A stretch of 13,626 nucleotides of DNA from Thermoleophilia bacterium (lineage in GTDB: Bacteria > Actinomycetota > Thermoleophilia > Gaiellales > SKUG01). Positions 7,144-13,626 of the stretch are shown piece by piece. Where the stretch lies: positions 1-13,626 of the forward strand of contig JAOPYU010000080.1 in NCBI GenBank assembly GCA_025964455.1. The letters are read 5' to 3'. The notes beneath the pieces were generated by a model. It was not told the origin of the DNA. It did no database searches and was given only the letters and a program-made list of their open reading frames with translations. The position numbers and the translations under genes were made by a program. The stretch's first letter is position 1, and each line of letters begins with the position of its first letter.

Positions 7144-7886
7144 CGGCGACCGATCCTGCGGGCCTTCGTCCGATCCACCACGCAGCCCTCGCGGCCGGCA
7201 ACGGCTGGCGTGCGGAGACCTTCGGCGAGTCCGTGAACGGTATCCCGCTGCAGGCGTGGTGGCCCACGACGGAGCGACCCACGCGCGTGGTGTGGGCGGC
7301 GATCCACGGCGAGGAAGCCGTGACGATGCAGCTCGCCCACCAGTTGCTCCGCACCGTCCATGCAGACGATGCCTGTGCGGTGGTGGTGCCGGTGCTCAAC
7401 CCCGACGGGGTGCTGGGCTGTACGCGCCAGAACGCACGCGGCGTCGACCTGAACCGCAATTTTCCGAGCGAGAGCTGGCGGCCCGAGCCCTCGCCGACGT
7501 TCTGGCCGACCAGCATCGTGCGCACGACCGAGCGGCGCACGATGCGCTCCTCCCCCGGCGACGCGCCCGGCTCCGAGCCCGAGACCCAGGCGATCATGAC
7601 GCTCGTCGACCGCGTGGATCCGGAGTTCGTCATCGACCTGCACACGCCGCTCGAGTGCGTGCTCGCGCTGACGCCGCGCGGGCTCGACATGGCGCGGCAT
7701 CTCGCCGAGCCGGCAGGCCTTCGCGTCGTCGAGGCGCTCGCTGCGCCGACGTTCGGGGATTCGGGTGCGTGGTGTGAATCGCGGGGCTCGATCGCCGTCA
7801 CGTACGAGCTCGAGCTGGCACCGCTTCCCACGGCCTGGGCCCGGCACGTGGACGCGCTCACGCGCTGCGTCGTCGAGCGACGCTGA
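7140..7886 (+). CDS. MpaA-like murein peptide amidase (M14 zinc carboxypeptidase family)
   Basis: The protein has 248 residues, close to the length of E. coli MpaA, which splits the gamma-D-Glu-diaminopimelate bond in recycled murein peptides. Zinc ligands are H56 and E59 (HGEE, the HxxE motif) and H168 in VIDLHTPL. The substrate-site stretch LNPDGVLGCTRQNARG and VDLNRNFPSESW is very typical. E223 in TYELEL is the likely catalytic glutamate. There is no signal peptide, so it acts in the cytoplasm, as expected for peptidoglycan recycling. GTG 7140 is taken as the start because it overlaps the upstream stop as GTGA and gives the family-size protein; a longer frame upstream only shadows the YvyF-like gene. 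An exact substrate among gamma-D-Glu peptides cannot be told from sequence. Confidence 0.85.
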   Translation: MTATDPAGLRPIHHAALAAGNGWRAETFGESVNGIPLQAWWPTTERPTRVVWAAIHGEEAVTMQLAHQLLRTVHADDACAVVVPVLNPDGVLGCTRQNARGVDLNRNFPSESWRPEPSPTFWPTSIVRTTERRTMRSSPGDAPGSEPETQAIMTLVDRVDPEFVIDLHTPLECVLALTPRGLDMARHLAEPAGLRVVEALAAPTFGDSGAWCESRGSIAVTYELELAPLPTAWARHVDALTRCVVERR

Positions 7887-7919
7887 ATCGACCTGCGGCG
7901 CGGTGGGTAGGGGTTGGAC

Positions 7920-8456
7920 ATGAACTGTCCAGACTGCGCTGCACTGCTCGTTCCTGCGACCCACGAGACCGTCGAGGTGTCGTCGTGCACTGCGGGGCAC
8001 GGGCTGTTCCTGTCGGCCGATGCCCTCAAGGCAGCACTGGCGGACCGAACCGACGATCGCCCTGCGGATGAGGAGCGGGCTGCCGAGCAGGCGGCGGGCG
8101 CCGCGTCGATCGAGGCTCTTGAGGCCGAGCAGGCGCTGCGCGCGTGCCCGGTGTGCCGGACGGAGATGGCGCGTCGGACCTTCGCCTACGAGAGCGGCGT
8201 GCCGATCGACGTGTGTGCAGACCACGGGATCTGGCTGGACGCTGGTGAGCTGCAGCGGATCGAGGCGTGGTACGAGGCGCAGGAGGGGTATCGCGCCGCC
8301 GATCGCGCGGAGTGGGGCGGCCAGACCGGGCGGCTCGAGCAGATCGAGCAGGAGCATGAGCGGCGCGCCGCGGACGAGACCGGCGCCGTCCACTGGGGCC
8401 CCGTCGGCTGGTTCGCGCGGAAAGTCTCCTACTCGTGGTCGCGCCGCGACGACTGA
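7920..8456 (+). CDS. Two-finger zf-TFIIB domain protein
   Basis: The protein has 178 residues with two zinc-finger modules of the zf-TFIIB type (PF13453-like). The first has C3xxC6 and, after the beta turn, C23xxxH27 with the GHGLFLSAD signature. The second has C76PVC79, then C99 and H102 in DVCADHGIWLDAGEL, the full family signature. An Ala/Glu-rich helix joins the fingers, and the C-terminal third is a charged helix (LEQIEQEHERRAADE) ending in an aromatic tail. The start ATG 7920 has AGGGG at 7909-7913 with a 6-nt spacer; TTG 7914 in frame is less likely. It follows the MpaA-like gene by 33 bp and probably shares its transcript. The molecular function of this family is not established. Its 3' end overlaps the opposite-strand acyltransferase by 28 bp. 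Confidence 0.8.
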   Translation: MNCPDCAALLVPATHETVEVSSCTAGHGLFLSADALKAALADRTDDRPADEERAAEQAAGAASIEALEAEQALRACPVCRTEMARRTFAYESGVPIDVCADHGIWLDAGELQRIEAWYEAQEGYRAADRAEWGGQTGRLEQIEQEHERRAADETGAVHWGPVGWFARKVSYSWSRRDD

Positions 8457-9772
8457 CGTCCGAGGCGCGCGACGAGGCGTGCGCGGGCTGGCTTCTCGAA
8501 GCGCTCATGCACGATGCCGGCGACCGCGACTGACACGACCACCAGCAGTACCGATGCGCCCCATGGCCCGAGCAGGTCGTAGGCGCCGACGCGGTAGGTG
8601 GCGAGCACCAGGAACAGGTGCACCAGGTACAGGGCGTAGCTGACTTCGCCCAGCCACACGAGCGGCCGTGCAGCCAGGACGCGTCGCGAGATGGCGCCCC
8701 GCTCGAGCGAGATCACCCAGATGGCGGCGACGATCGTCGGCAGGTGCACCCAGCTCGTCCCGAGCGTGTCGGGCAGGACGTCCTCCAGCGCGACGGCCCA
8801 GACCAGGGGCGAGCATGCGGCGGCCAGGAGCGTGAGCGCCTCGAGCATGGTCCAGGCGTGCGTGGTCGGTCGCTGCACCGGACGCGCGTGCAGCGAGGCG
8901 AGCTGGAGCCCCTGCACGACGATGAGCCCGAGGGCCACGCCGATCACGAAGTCGAGCGCACGTACGGGCGGGAACACACGCATCGCCCACTCACCGCGCT
9001 CGCTGCCGGCCAGGGCCACGCCGAGCGCGCCGAGTAGCGCCCAGGAGCCCAGGGCGAGCGCCCCGAGCTGGGCGGCGCCCCAGCGCAGGCGACGCACGAG
9101 CAGCGCCGCGAGGAAGGGGAACATGACGTAGAACAGCGCCTCGTCCGAGAGCGTCCAGCTGGGTGCGTTGAAGGTGTCGGAGAGGCCGTCGGGGCCACCG
9201 AACGGGACCCATGCGTGCAGGAGCGAGAGGTTGAGCACGCCGGTCCCGGCGGTGCGCAGCAGCTCGATCGGCGTGCGGCCCGCATCCAGCAGCGCGAGGG
9301 GAACGAAGGCCAGGAACATGACGGCGTGCAGCGGCCAGACGCGCGCGAATCGCGCGATCCAGAAGCGTCGGCGTGCGGGGCGCGCCTCGGGCGAATCGGG
9401 CTCCCCGCCCAGGGCGAAGGTCCGGTGATAGCACCAGGCCAGGATGAAGCCGGAGAGCACGAAGAAGAAGGTCACGCCGACGTGTCCCTGGGTGCCCCAC
9501 GCGAGGTACCAGGTCGCGGAGCGGTCCGCGTCGTCGCCGTCGGTGTGCAGGAGGGCGACGTTGATGAGGTGATGGATCACCACGTAGAACGCGGCGAACC
9601 AGCGCAGGGACGTGAGCGCCGGCAGCTCACGCCGCTCGATCGACACGTAGCTGCCGTCCACGTTGCGCGGTTGGCGACGGCGAGGCGAGCGCATCGGCGG
9701 CGCCGCCGCCACCGTGACGGGTGCGGCGCCGGGGATCGGCTCAGTGGTGTCGTGTCGCGGCAGGTTCGCCAT
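8429..9772 (-). CDS. Acyltransferase 3 family membrane protein (OafA/YrhL type)
   Basis: The 447-residue integral membrane protein has about ten hydrophobic segments and the family signatures in order: LTSLRWFAAFYVVIHHLINV (active-site His in TM1), GVTFFFVLSGFILAW, RFARVWPLHAV, PSWTLSDEALFYVMFP and VSYALYLVHLFLV near the end. Members move acetyl or other acyl groups from the cytoplasm to sugars, lipids or antibiotics at or across the membrane. No SGNH hydrolase domain is attached. About 50 residues before TM1 form a Pro/Arg-rich cytoplasmic tail, which makes the exact start uncertain; ATG 9772 has no clear Shine-Dalgarno, and ATG at codon 27 is an alternative. No glycan synthesis genes flank it, so the acceptor is unknown. 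It is divergent from the M20 peptidase gene (54-bp gap) and convergent with the zinc-finger gene. Confidence 0.9.
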   Translation of the reverse strand: MANLPRHDTTEPIPGAAPVTVAAAPPMRSPRRRQPRNVDGSYVSIERRELPALTSLRWFAAFYVVIHHLINVALLHTDGDDADRSATWYLAWGTQGHVGVTFFFVLSGFILAWCYHRTFALGGEPDSPEARPARRRFWIARFARVWPLHAVMFLAFVPLALLDAGRTPIELLRTAGTGVLNLSLLHAWVPFGGPDGLSDTFNAPSWTLSDEALFYVMFPFLAALLVRRLRWGAAQLGALALGSWALLGALGVALAGSERGEWAMRVFPPVRALDFVIGVALGLIVVQGLQLASLHARPVQRPTTHAWTMLEALTLLAAACSPLVWAVALEDVLPDTLGTSWVHLPTIVAAIWVISLERGAISRRVLAARPLVWLGEVSYALYLVHLFLVLATYRVGAYDLLGPWGASVLLVVVSVAVAGIVHERFEKPARARLVARLGRQSSRRDHE

Positions 9773-9814
9773 CAGGAGCGCTATCGGCGGGCGCGCCGCG
9801 CGGCCTGAGCACGG

Positions 9815-9820
9815 TAGATT
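9815..9820 (+). promoter_or_regulatory. -10 element for a leaderless M20 transcript
   Basis: TAGATT fits the TANNNT consensus and ends 6 bases before ATG 9827. Counting the hexamer as -12 to -7 puts +1 exactly on the A of the start codon. No Shine-Dalgarno is present between it and the ATG. This is the usual geometry of leaderless genes in Actinobacteria. No convincing -35 is visible. Confidence 0.55.
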
Positions 9821-9826
9821 GCCGGC

Positions 9827-11281
9827 ATGGAAACCGACGCGCTCACCACCACTCCCCACTCCCCCGCCGACGACCCGCGAACCGCCGCAGCCGTGGCGCG
9901 AGCACGCGCCGAGCGCGAGCGGACCGAGCAGCGGCTCTTCGACCTGCTGCGGATCGAGAGCGTCTCCACCAAGGCCGAACACGCGGACGACTGCCGGTCG
10001 GCCGCGCTGTACCTTCGCGACGAGCTGGAGCAGGCGGGCCTCGAGCGAGCGGAGGTGCTGGAGACCGGCGGCCTGCCATGTGTCTACGCCGAGTGGCTGC
10101 ACGCGCCGGCGGGCGCGCCGACGGTGCTCGTGTACGGCCACTACGACGTGCAGCCCCCCGAGCCGCTCGAGCTGTGGCACACGCCGCCCTTCACCCCGAC
10201 CGTGCGCGATGGTGCGGTCTTCGCCCGCGGCGCCGCCGACGACAAGGGCCAGCTGTGGATCCACGTCGTCGCCCTGCGGGCGATGCTGGCGGAGGGCGGA
10301 ACGCTCCCGGTCAACGTGAAGGTGATCTTCGAGGGCGAGGAAGAGAGCGGCTCCGAGCACCTCGACGCATTCGTCGCGCGCGAGGCGGAGCGTCTCGCCT
10401 GCGACGTGGTGATCGTCTCCGACACGCACATGCTGTCGGCGGACCAGCCATCCATCGTCTCGAGCCTGCGCGGCATGAGCTACTGCGAGGTGGCGGTCCA
10501 GGGCCCCGCGGTCGACCTGCACTCGGGCACCTTCGGTGGCGCTGTGCGCAACCCGGCCGAGGCGCTCGTGCACCTGCTGGCGGCGTGCAAGGACGTGGAT
10601 GGCACGATCACGATCCCGGGTTTCTACGACGGCATCGTCGAACCGACGGCCGAGGAGCGCGAGGCGCTGACCAAGGTCGGGTTCGACGACGCGGCGTTCC
10701 GCGCCGAGGCCGGCGTCTCGAAGACCCACGGCGAGCCGGGTTGGACGGTCTATGAGCAGGTCGGCGCACGACCGACGTTCGAGATCAACGGCATGTGGTC
10801 GGGATACATCGAGCCGGGCGCCAAGACGGTGCTGCCGGCGACGGCGCACGCGAAGGTGTCGATGCGCCTGGTCGCGAACCAGGATTGGACGCGGATCTCC
10901 GACCTGTTCGAGCAGCACCTGCTCGCGGTGGCGGCCGACATGCCCGGCGTGGAGCGCGTGACGGTCACGAAGCTGCACGGCGGTCGGCCGGTGCTCGTCG
11001 ACACGTCGCATCCGGCGATGCTGGCGGCGCGGCAGGCGCTGGCGGCGACGTTCGGATCCGAGCCGGTGTTCACGCGCGAGGGTGGATCAATACCGGTGGT
11101 CGCCACGTTCGCGAGCGAGCTGGGATCCCCGACCATCCTCATGGGATTCGGGCTGCCGGACGATCGACTGCACTCCCCCAACGAGAAGTTCTCGCTCGAG
11201 CAGCTGCACAAGGGCGTCGAGGCGAGCATCGCGTTCTGGCACGCCTACGCCGAGATCGCTGCTGCCGGGCCCGCCGCGTGA
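9827..11281 (+). CDS. M20 family metallo-dipeptidase (ArgE/DapE/CNDP-like)
   Basis: This 484-residue di-zinc peptidase has all core residues in place: H105 and catalytic D107 in YGHYDVQP, bridging D138 in RGAADDKGQ, base E171 and ligand E172 in EGEEESGS, D199 in SDTHM, and H449 in HSPNEKF. The HSGTFGGAVRNPAEAL stretch marks the dimerisation lid domain, and REGGSIPVV is typical of the CNDP/dipeptidase branch. It should cleave dipeptides or related acyl-amino acids in the cytoplasm; no signal peptide is seen. The length is slightly above the usual 450-470 because of a loose N-terminal extension of about 25 residues. ATG 9827 is supported by the leaderless promoter geometry. It overlaps the following GNAT gene by 4 bp (GTGA), so the two are co-transcribed and probably coupled. 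Confidence 0.93.
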   Translation: METDALTTTPHSPADDPRTAAAVARARAERERTEQRLFDLLRIESVSTKAEHADDCRSAALYLRDELEQAGLERAEVLETGGLPCVYAEWLHAPAGAPTVLVYGHYDVQPPEPLELWHTPPFTPTVRDGAVFARGAADDKGQLWIHVVALRAMLAEGGTLPVNVKVIFEGEEESGSEHLDAFVAREAERLACDVVIVSDTHMLSADQPSIVSSLRGMSYCEVAVQGPAVDLHSGTFGGAVRNPAEALVHLLAACKDVDGTITIPGFYDGIVEPTAEEREALTKVGFDDAAFRAEAGVSKTHGEPGWTVYEQVGARPTFEINGMWSGYIEPGAKTVLPATAHAKVSMRLVANQDWTRISDLFEQHLLAVAADMPGVERVTVTKLHGGRPVLVDTSHPAMLAARQALAATFGSEPVFTREGGSIPVVATFASELGSPTILMGFGLPDDRLHSPNEKFSLEQLHKGVEASIAFWHAYAEIAAAGPAA

Positions 11282-12231
11282 GCGAGCTCGACGTCCCGCA
11301 TTCGCTCGAGGTGCTCGACATCGCCAACGGCATGTCGGCGGAGCGCTTCCTGTGGATCCGCGGACTGAGTGACACGTCGCTCGCACCGAAGGCGCGCATC
11401 GACCTGATCGACGACGTGCAGCGCCACCCCGGCGAGCTGCTGCACCTGGCCTCGCGCGACGGATCGCTCGCTGCGACGACCTTCACGATCCGCGACGAGC
11501 AGGGCGCCGGCAGCTGCTACCTGACAGTGCACACCCGCGTCGATCCAGGCGAGCCGCTGCTCGGCGATGTGGTGGAGTTCGCCAGCTCACGTGCGCGTGC
11601 AGGCAGCGTGGCCCAGGTGCGCTGCGGGGATTCCGAGGATCGCCCCCACATCGTCGCGCTGCGTGAACGACACGGTTTCCACGCGCATGAGCGCTGGCGC
11701 CGCTTCCGCCTTGCGACCGAGACGGCACCTGACATCGCGCGGCTGACACCTGGCGCACTCCCCGACGGGCTCCGAGTTGCGACGCTCGCCGCGCGCCCCG
11801 GGCTGGTCGACGCCGCGTTCAGGGTCTATCGCGAGGGCCTCGAGGACGCGGCCGGTGACTTCCCGCGCCCGGATGAGACGGCCGAGGGGTGGCTCGCCGA
11901 GCACGATTCCTCCCCCATCCTCGGTCGCGACCTCGTGTTGCTGCTGCTCGATTCGGACACCGACGACGTGCTGGCGATGGTCGAGCTCGAGCGCTTGGCG
12001 ATGGGCTCCGACCGGGCATGGGTGGAATTCCTCACCGTCGCACGCGCTCACCGCGGCCGCGGTCTGGCCAAGCTCGCCAAGCGATGCGCCGCCGAGCACG
12101 CGCGCGAATCGAAGATCCGGCGCCTGCACACGATGAACCACGCGGACAACGACGTGATCTGCGCGATCAACGAGCAGCTCGGCTGGACCGAGGACCCGAT
12201 CCGCGTGTCACTCGCCCTCGATCTGGACTGA
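11278..12231 (+). CDS. Two-domain GNAT N-acetyltransferase
   Basis: The protein has 317 residues with two GNAT-like halves. The C-terminal half (about 160-317) holds the better acetyl-CoA site: a WVEFLTVARAHRGRG core with HRGRGLA as the pyrophosphate loop, followed by NHADNDVICAINEQLGW, the usual N-x-x-M/I-x-x-x-N-x-x-LGF-like helix. The N-terminal half (about 25-145) looks degenerate, with ALRERHGFHAHERWRRF as the matching C-terminal piece but no clear R/Q-x-x-G-x-G/A loop. Tandem GNAT proteins of this shape are common in actinobacteria (mycothiol synthase is one known example), but substrate specificity cannot be read here. The start GTG 11278 overlaps the M20 stop codon; ATG at codon 19 is less likely. 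Coupling to a dipeptidase hints at an amino-acid or peptide substrate, which is inference. Confidence 0.82.
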   Translation: MSELDVPHSLEVLDIANGMSAERFLWIRGLSDTSLAPKARIDLIDDVQRHPGELLHLASRDGSLAATTFTIRDEQGAGSCYLTVHTRVDPGEPLLGDVVEFASSRARAGSVAQVRCGDSEDRPHIVALRERHGFHAHERWRRFRLATETAPDIARLTPGALPDGLRVATLAARPGLVDAAFRVYREGLEDAAGDFPRPDETAEGWLAEHDSSPILGRDLVLLLLDSDTDDVLAMVELERLAMGSDRAWVEFLTVARAHRGRGLAKLAKRCAAEHARESKIRRLHTMNHADNDVICAINEQLGWTEDPIRVSLALDLD

Positions 12232-12253
12232 CGTGTCCTGGCGAGGCGGCCGG

Positions 12254-12305
12254 AGTGATGTCAGTGCTCGATTCCGCCATGCGGAACTCGAGCATCGACA
12301 TCACT
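12254..12305. terminator. Long hairpin between convergent genes, probable bidirectional terminator
   Basis: Arms of 24 and 25 bases surround a 3-base loop. The outer 9 bp (AGTGATGTC/GACATCACT) pair perfectly, then two mismatches, 7 bp (TGCTCGA/TCGAGCA), one bulged base, and 6 bp (TTCCGC/GCGGAA) up to the loop. It starts 22 nt after the GNAT stop and its far end includes the stop codon of the M32 gene (12301-12303), so it can act in both directions. There is no T-run. A decayed mobile inverted-repeat element is an alternative. Confidence 0.7.
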
Positions 12306-13626
12306 GCCCGAAACGGTCGTTGAGGTAGCGCACGAGCGGGGCGACGTCGACGGGGCCGCCGGTGATGCGCTGCACGAGCTCGCGTCCCGTGAAGGCCTGG
12401 CCGTGTCGGTAGACGTGCTCGTCGAACCACGCCACGATCGGCGTGTAGTCGCCGGCGCGCAGCAGGTCATCCCAGTTCGGGATGTCGCGACGAGCCACCT
12501 CGGTGAACTGCGCGGCGTAGACGTTGCCGAGCGTGTAGGTCGGGAAGTAGCCGAAGCTGCCGCCGGACCAGTGCACGTCCTGGAGCACGCCCTCGCGGTC
12601 GTTGGGCGGGGTCATCCCCATCCACTTCTCGAACGCCGCGTTCCATGCCTCCGGCAGGTCCTTCACCGCCAGGTCGCCGTTGATGAGCGCGCGCTCGAGC
12701 TCGAAGCGGATCGCGAGGTGCAGGTTGTAGCTGAGCTCGTCGGCCTCGACGCGGATGAGCGAGCGCTTGGCGGTGTTGACCTGGCGCACGAACGCGTCGA
12801 GGTCGACGCCGGCAGTCGCCTCCGGGAAGACCTCCTGCAGGCGCGGGTACCAATGCTCCCAGAACGGGCGGCTGCGCCCGATCACGTTCTCGTAGCCACG
12901 GCTCTGGCTCTCGTGCATGCCGAGGCCGGGAGCGTCGGCGATCGTGGCCGGCAGGCCGAGCCGGTCGAACGACTGGTCGTAGATGCCGTGGCCCGCTTCG
13001 TGGATCGTGCCGAACAGCGAGCAGGGCAGCCAGTTCAGGTCGTAGCGCGTCGTCAGGCGCGTGTCGAAGGCACCGATGCCGCTGCAGAAGGGATGGACGG
13101 TCTCGTCGAGGCGGCCGGCCTCGAAGTCGAAGCCCATCTTCGCGACGACCTCCTTGCCGAAGACCTCCTGCCCGGCGACGTGCCAGTCGCGCTCGAGGAT
13201 CGAGGTGTCGGGATCGGGCTGGCGGTCGAGCAGCTCGTTGATCGGGCCGCGGAGCGCCTCGAACATCGGCTCCAGGTCAGCGGCGCGGCTGCCCTCCTCG
13301 TAGAGGTCGTGGAGCGCGTCGTAGGGCTCGTTCTCGTAGCCGAGGTACTCGGCATCCTTGCGCGACAGCTCGAGCAGCTTCTCGAGGTGCGGCTGGAAGG
13401 CCGCGAAGTCGTCGTTGGTCCGGGCAGCATCCCAGGCCACGTAGCCGGCCGACGATGCCTCCACCCGAGCGCGCACGTGCTCTGCCGGGAACTTGGTCGA
13501 CTGGTCGAAGGCGCGGCGCGCGACGCGAGCCTCGGGGCCCTCGGGGTCGACGTCCTCGAGGTTGGAGATCAGTCGCTCGAGCTCGGCCGAGGTCGCCCGC
13601 TCGTGGAGCACGCCGTTAAGGGCCCC
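12301..13626 (-). CDS. M32 family carboxypeptidase (Taq type), 5' end beyond window
   Basis: 441 residues are visible, and the frame stays open to the right edge. The family is about 500 residues, so roughly 60 N-terminal residues, including the usual WD/MP region, are missing. GTG 13611 is probably internal because homology-like sequence (LHERATSAELERL) already runs through it. The M32 motifs are all present: HPF (DNA 13087-13095), DxRxT as DTRLT, the zinc motif HEAGH (12988-13002; visible-residue H209, E210, H213), HESQ with ligand E239, and GVLQDVHW for GxxQDxHW. These are cytoplasmic metallo-carboxypeptidases that trim C-terminal residues from peptides with broad specificity, excluding proline. 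The gene is convergent with the GNAT gene, and its stop codon lies in the shared hairpin. Confidence 0.95.
   Translation of the reverse strand, partial: GALNGVLHERATSAELERLISNLEDVDPEGPEARVARRAFDQSTKFPAEHVRARVEASSAGYVAWDAARTNDDFAAFQPHLEKLLELSRKDAEYLGYENEPYDALHDLYEEGSRAADLEPMFEALRGPINELLDRQPDPDTSILERDWHVAGQEVFGKEVVAKMGFDFEAGRLDETVHPFCSGIGAFDTRLTTRYDLNWLPCSLFGTIHEAGHGIYDQSFDRLGLPATIADAPGLGMHESQSRGYENVIGRSRPFWEHWYPRLQEVFPEATAGVDLDAFVRQVNTAKRSLIRVEADELSYNLHLAIRFELERALINGDLAVKDLPEAWNAAFEKWMGMTPPNDREGVLQDVHWSGGSFGYFPTYTLGNVYAAQFTEVARRDIPNWDDLLRAGDYTPIVAWFDEHVYRHGQAFTGRELVQRITGGPVDVAPLVRYLNDRFGQ

Noticed and set aside
6342..8393. 683-codon minus-strand open frame
   Set aside because: It is antisense to three recognisable genes and its translation has no recognisable domain.
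8429..11011. 860-codon minus-strand open frame extending the acyltransferase across the M20 gene
   Set aside because: Only the part from 9772 down has family sequence. The upstream half is low-complexity Arg/His/Asp-rich translation antisense to a clear M20 gene, a usual artefact of GC-rich codon bias.
13609..13611. GTG 13611 as the true start of the M32 gene
   Set aside because: The frame is open to the edge and the visible protein is about 60 residues shorter than the family, so the start most likely lies outside the window.

Overview
The window is high-GC DNA, with tightly packed genes, GTG starts, GTGA stop/start overlaps and one leaderless-type promoter. This points to an actinobacterium. 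The mix of a huge DUF5122/PA14/Ig-like secreted protein, a YvyF-like zinc protein and MpaA- and M32-type peptidases would fit class Thermoleophilia or a relative, but the lineage is inferred from gene style only. No rRNA, tRNA, CRISPR array, insertion sequence or phage gene was seen.

Layout. (1) 1-4403, minus strand: the first 1,467 codons of a very large secreted protein. It has a signal peptide, fourteen propeller-blade motifs, a PA14 domain and a chain of Ig/FnIII-like modules, and it runs off the left edge. (2) 4548-5045 minus and 5137-6381 plus: a divergent Lrp/AsnC regulator and a methionine gamma-lyase-like PLP enzyme, sharing a 91-bp gap that holds a clear palindrome (a likely operator). 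(3) 6382-6708: a gap of about 330 bp with no convincing gene but several possible RNA stems. (4) 6709-8456 plus: a compact three-gene run of a YvyF-like double zinc-knuckle protein, an MpaA-like murein-peptide amidase (4-bp overlap) and a two-finger zf-TFIIB protein. (5) 8429-9772 minus: a membrane acyltransferase of the OafA type, convergent with and overlapping the zinc-finger gene by 28 bp. (6) 9827-12231 plus: an M20 dipeptidase that appears to start leaderless, coupled by a 4-bp overlap to a two-domain GNAT acetyltransferase. (7) 12301-13626 minus: an M32 (Taq-type) carboxypeptidase cut by the right edge. It is separated from the GNAT gene by a 52-bp hairpin that covers its stop codon.

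The theme is handling of peptides, amino acids and cell wall. Three unrelated metallopeptidases (M14, M20, M32), a sulfur amino acid lyase under an Lrp-type regulator, and envelope proteins sit together. Most is standard catabolism and recycling. The parts most worth a second look are the 14-blade (2 x 7) secreted protein, the yvyF-mpaA coupling away from flagellar genes, the Lrp palindrome, and the gap at 6382-6708.
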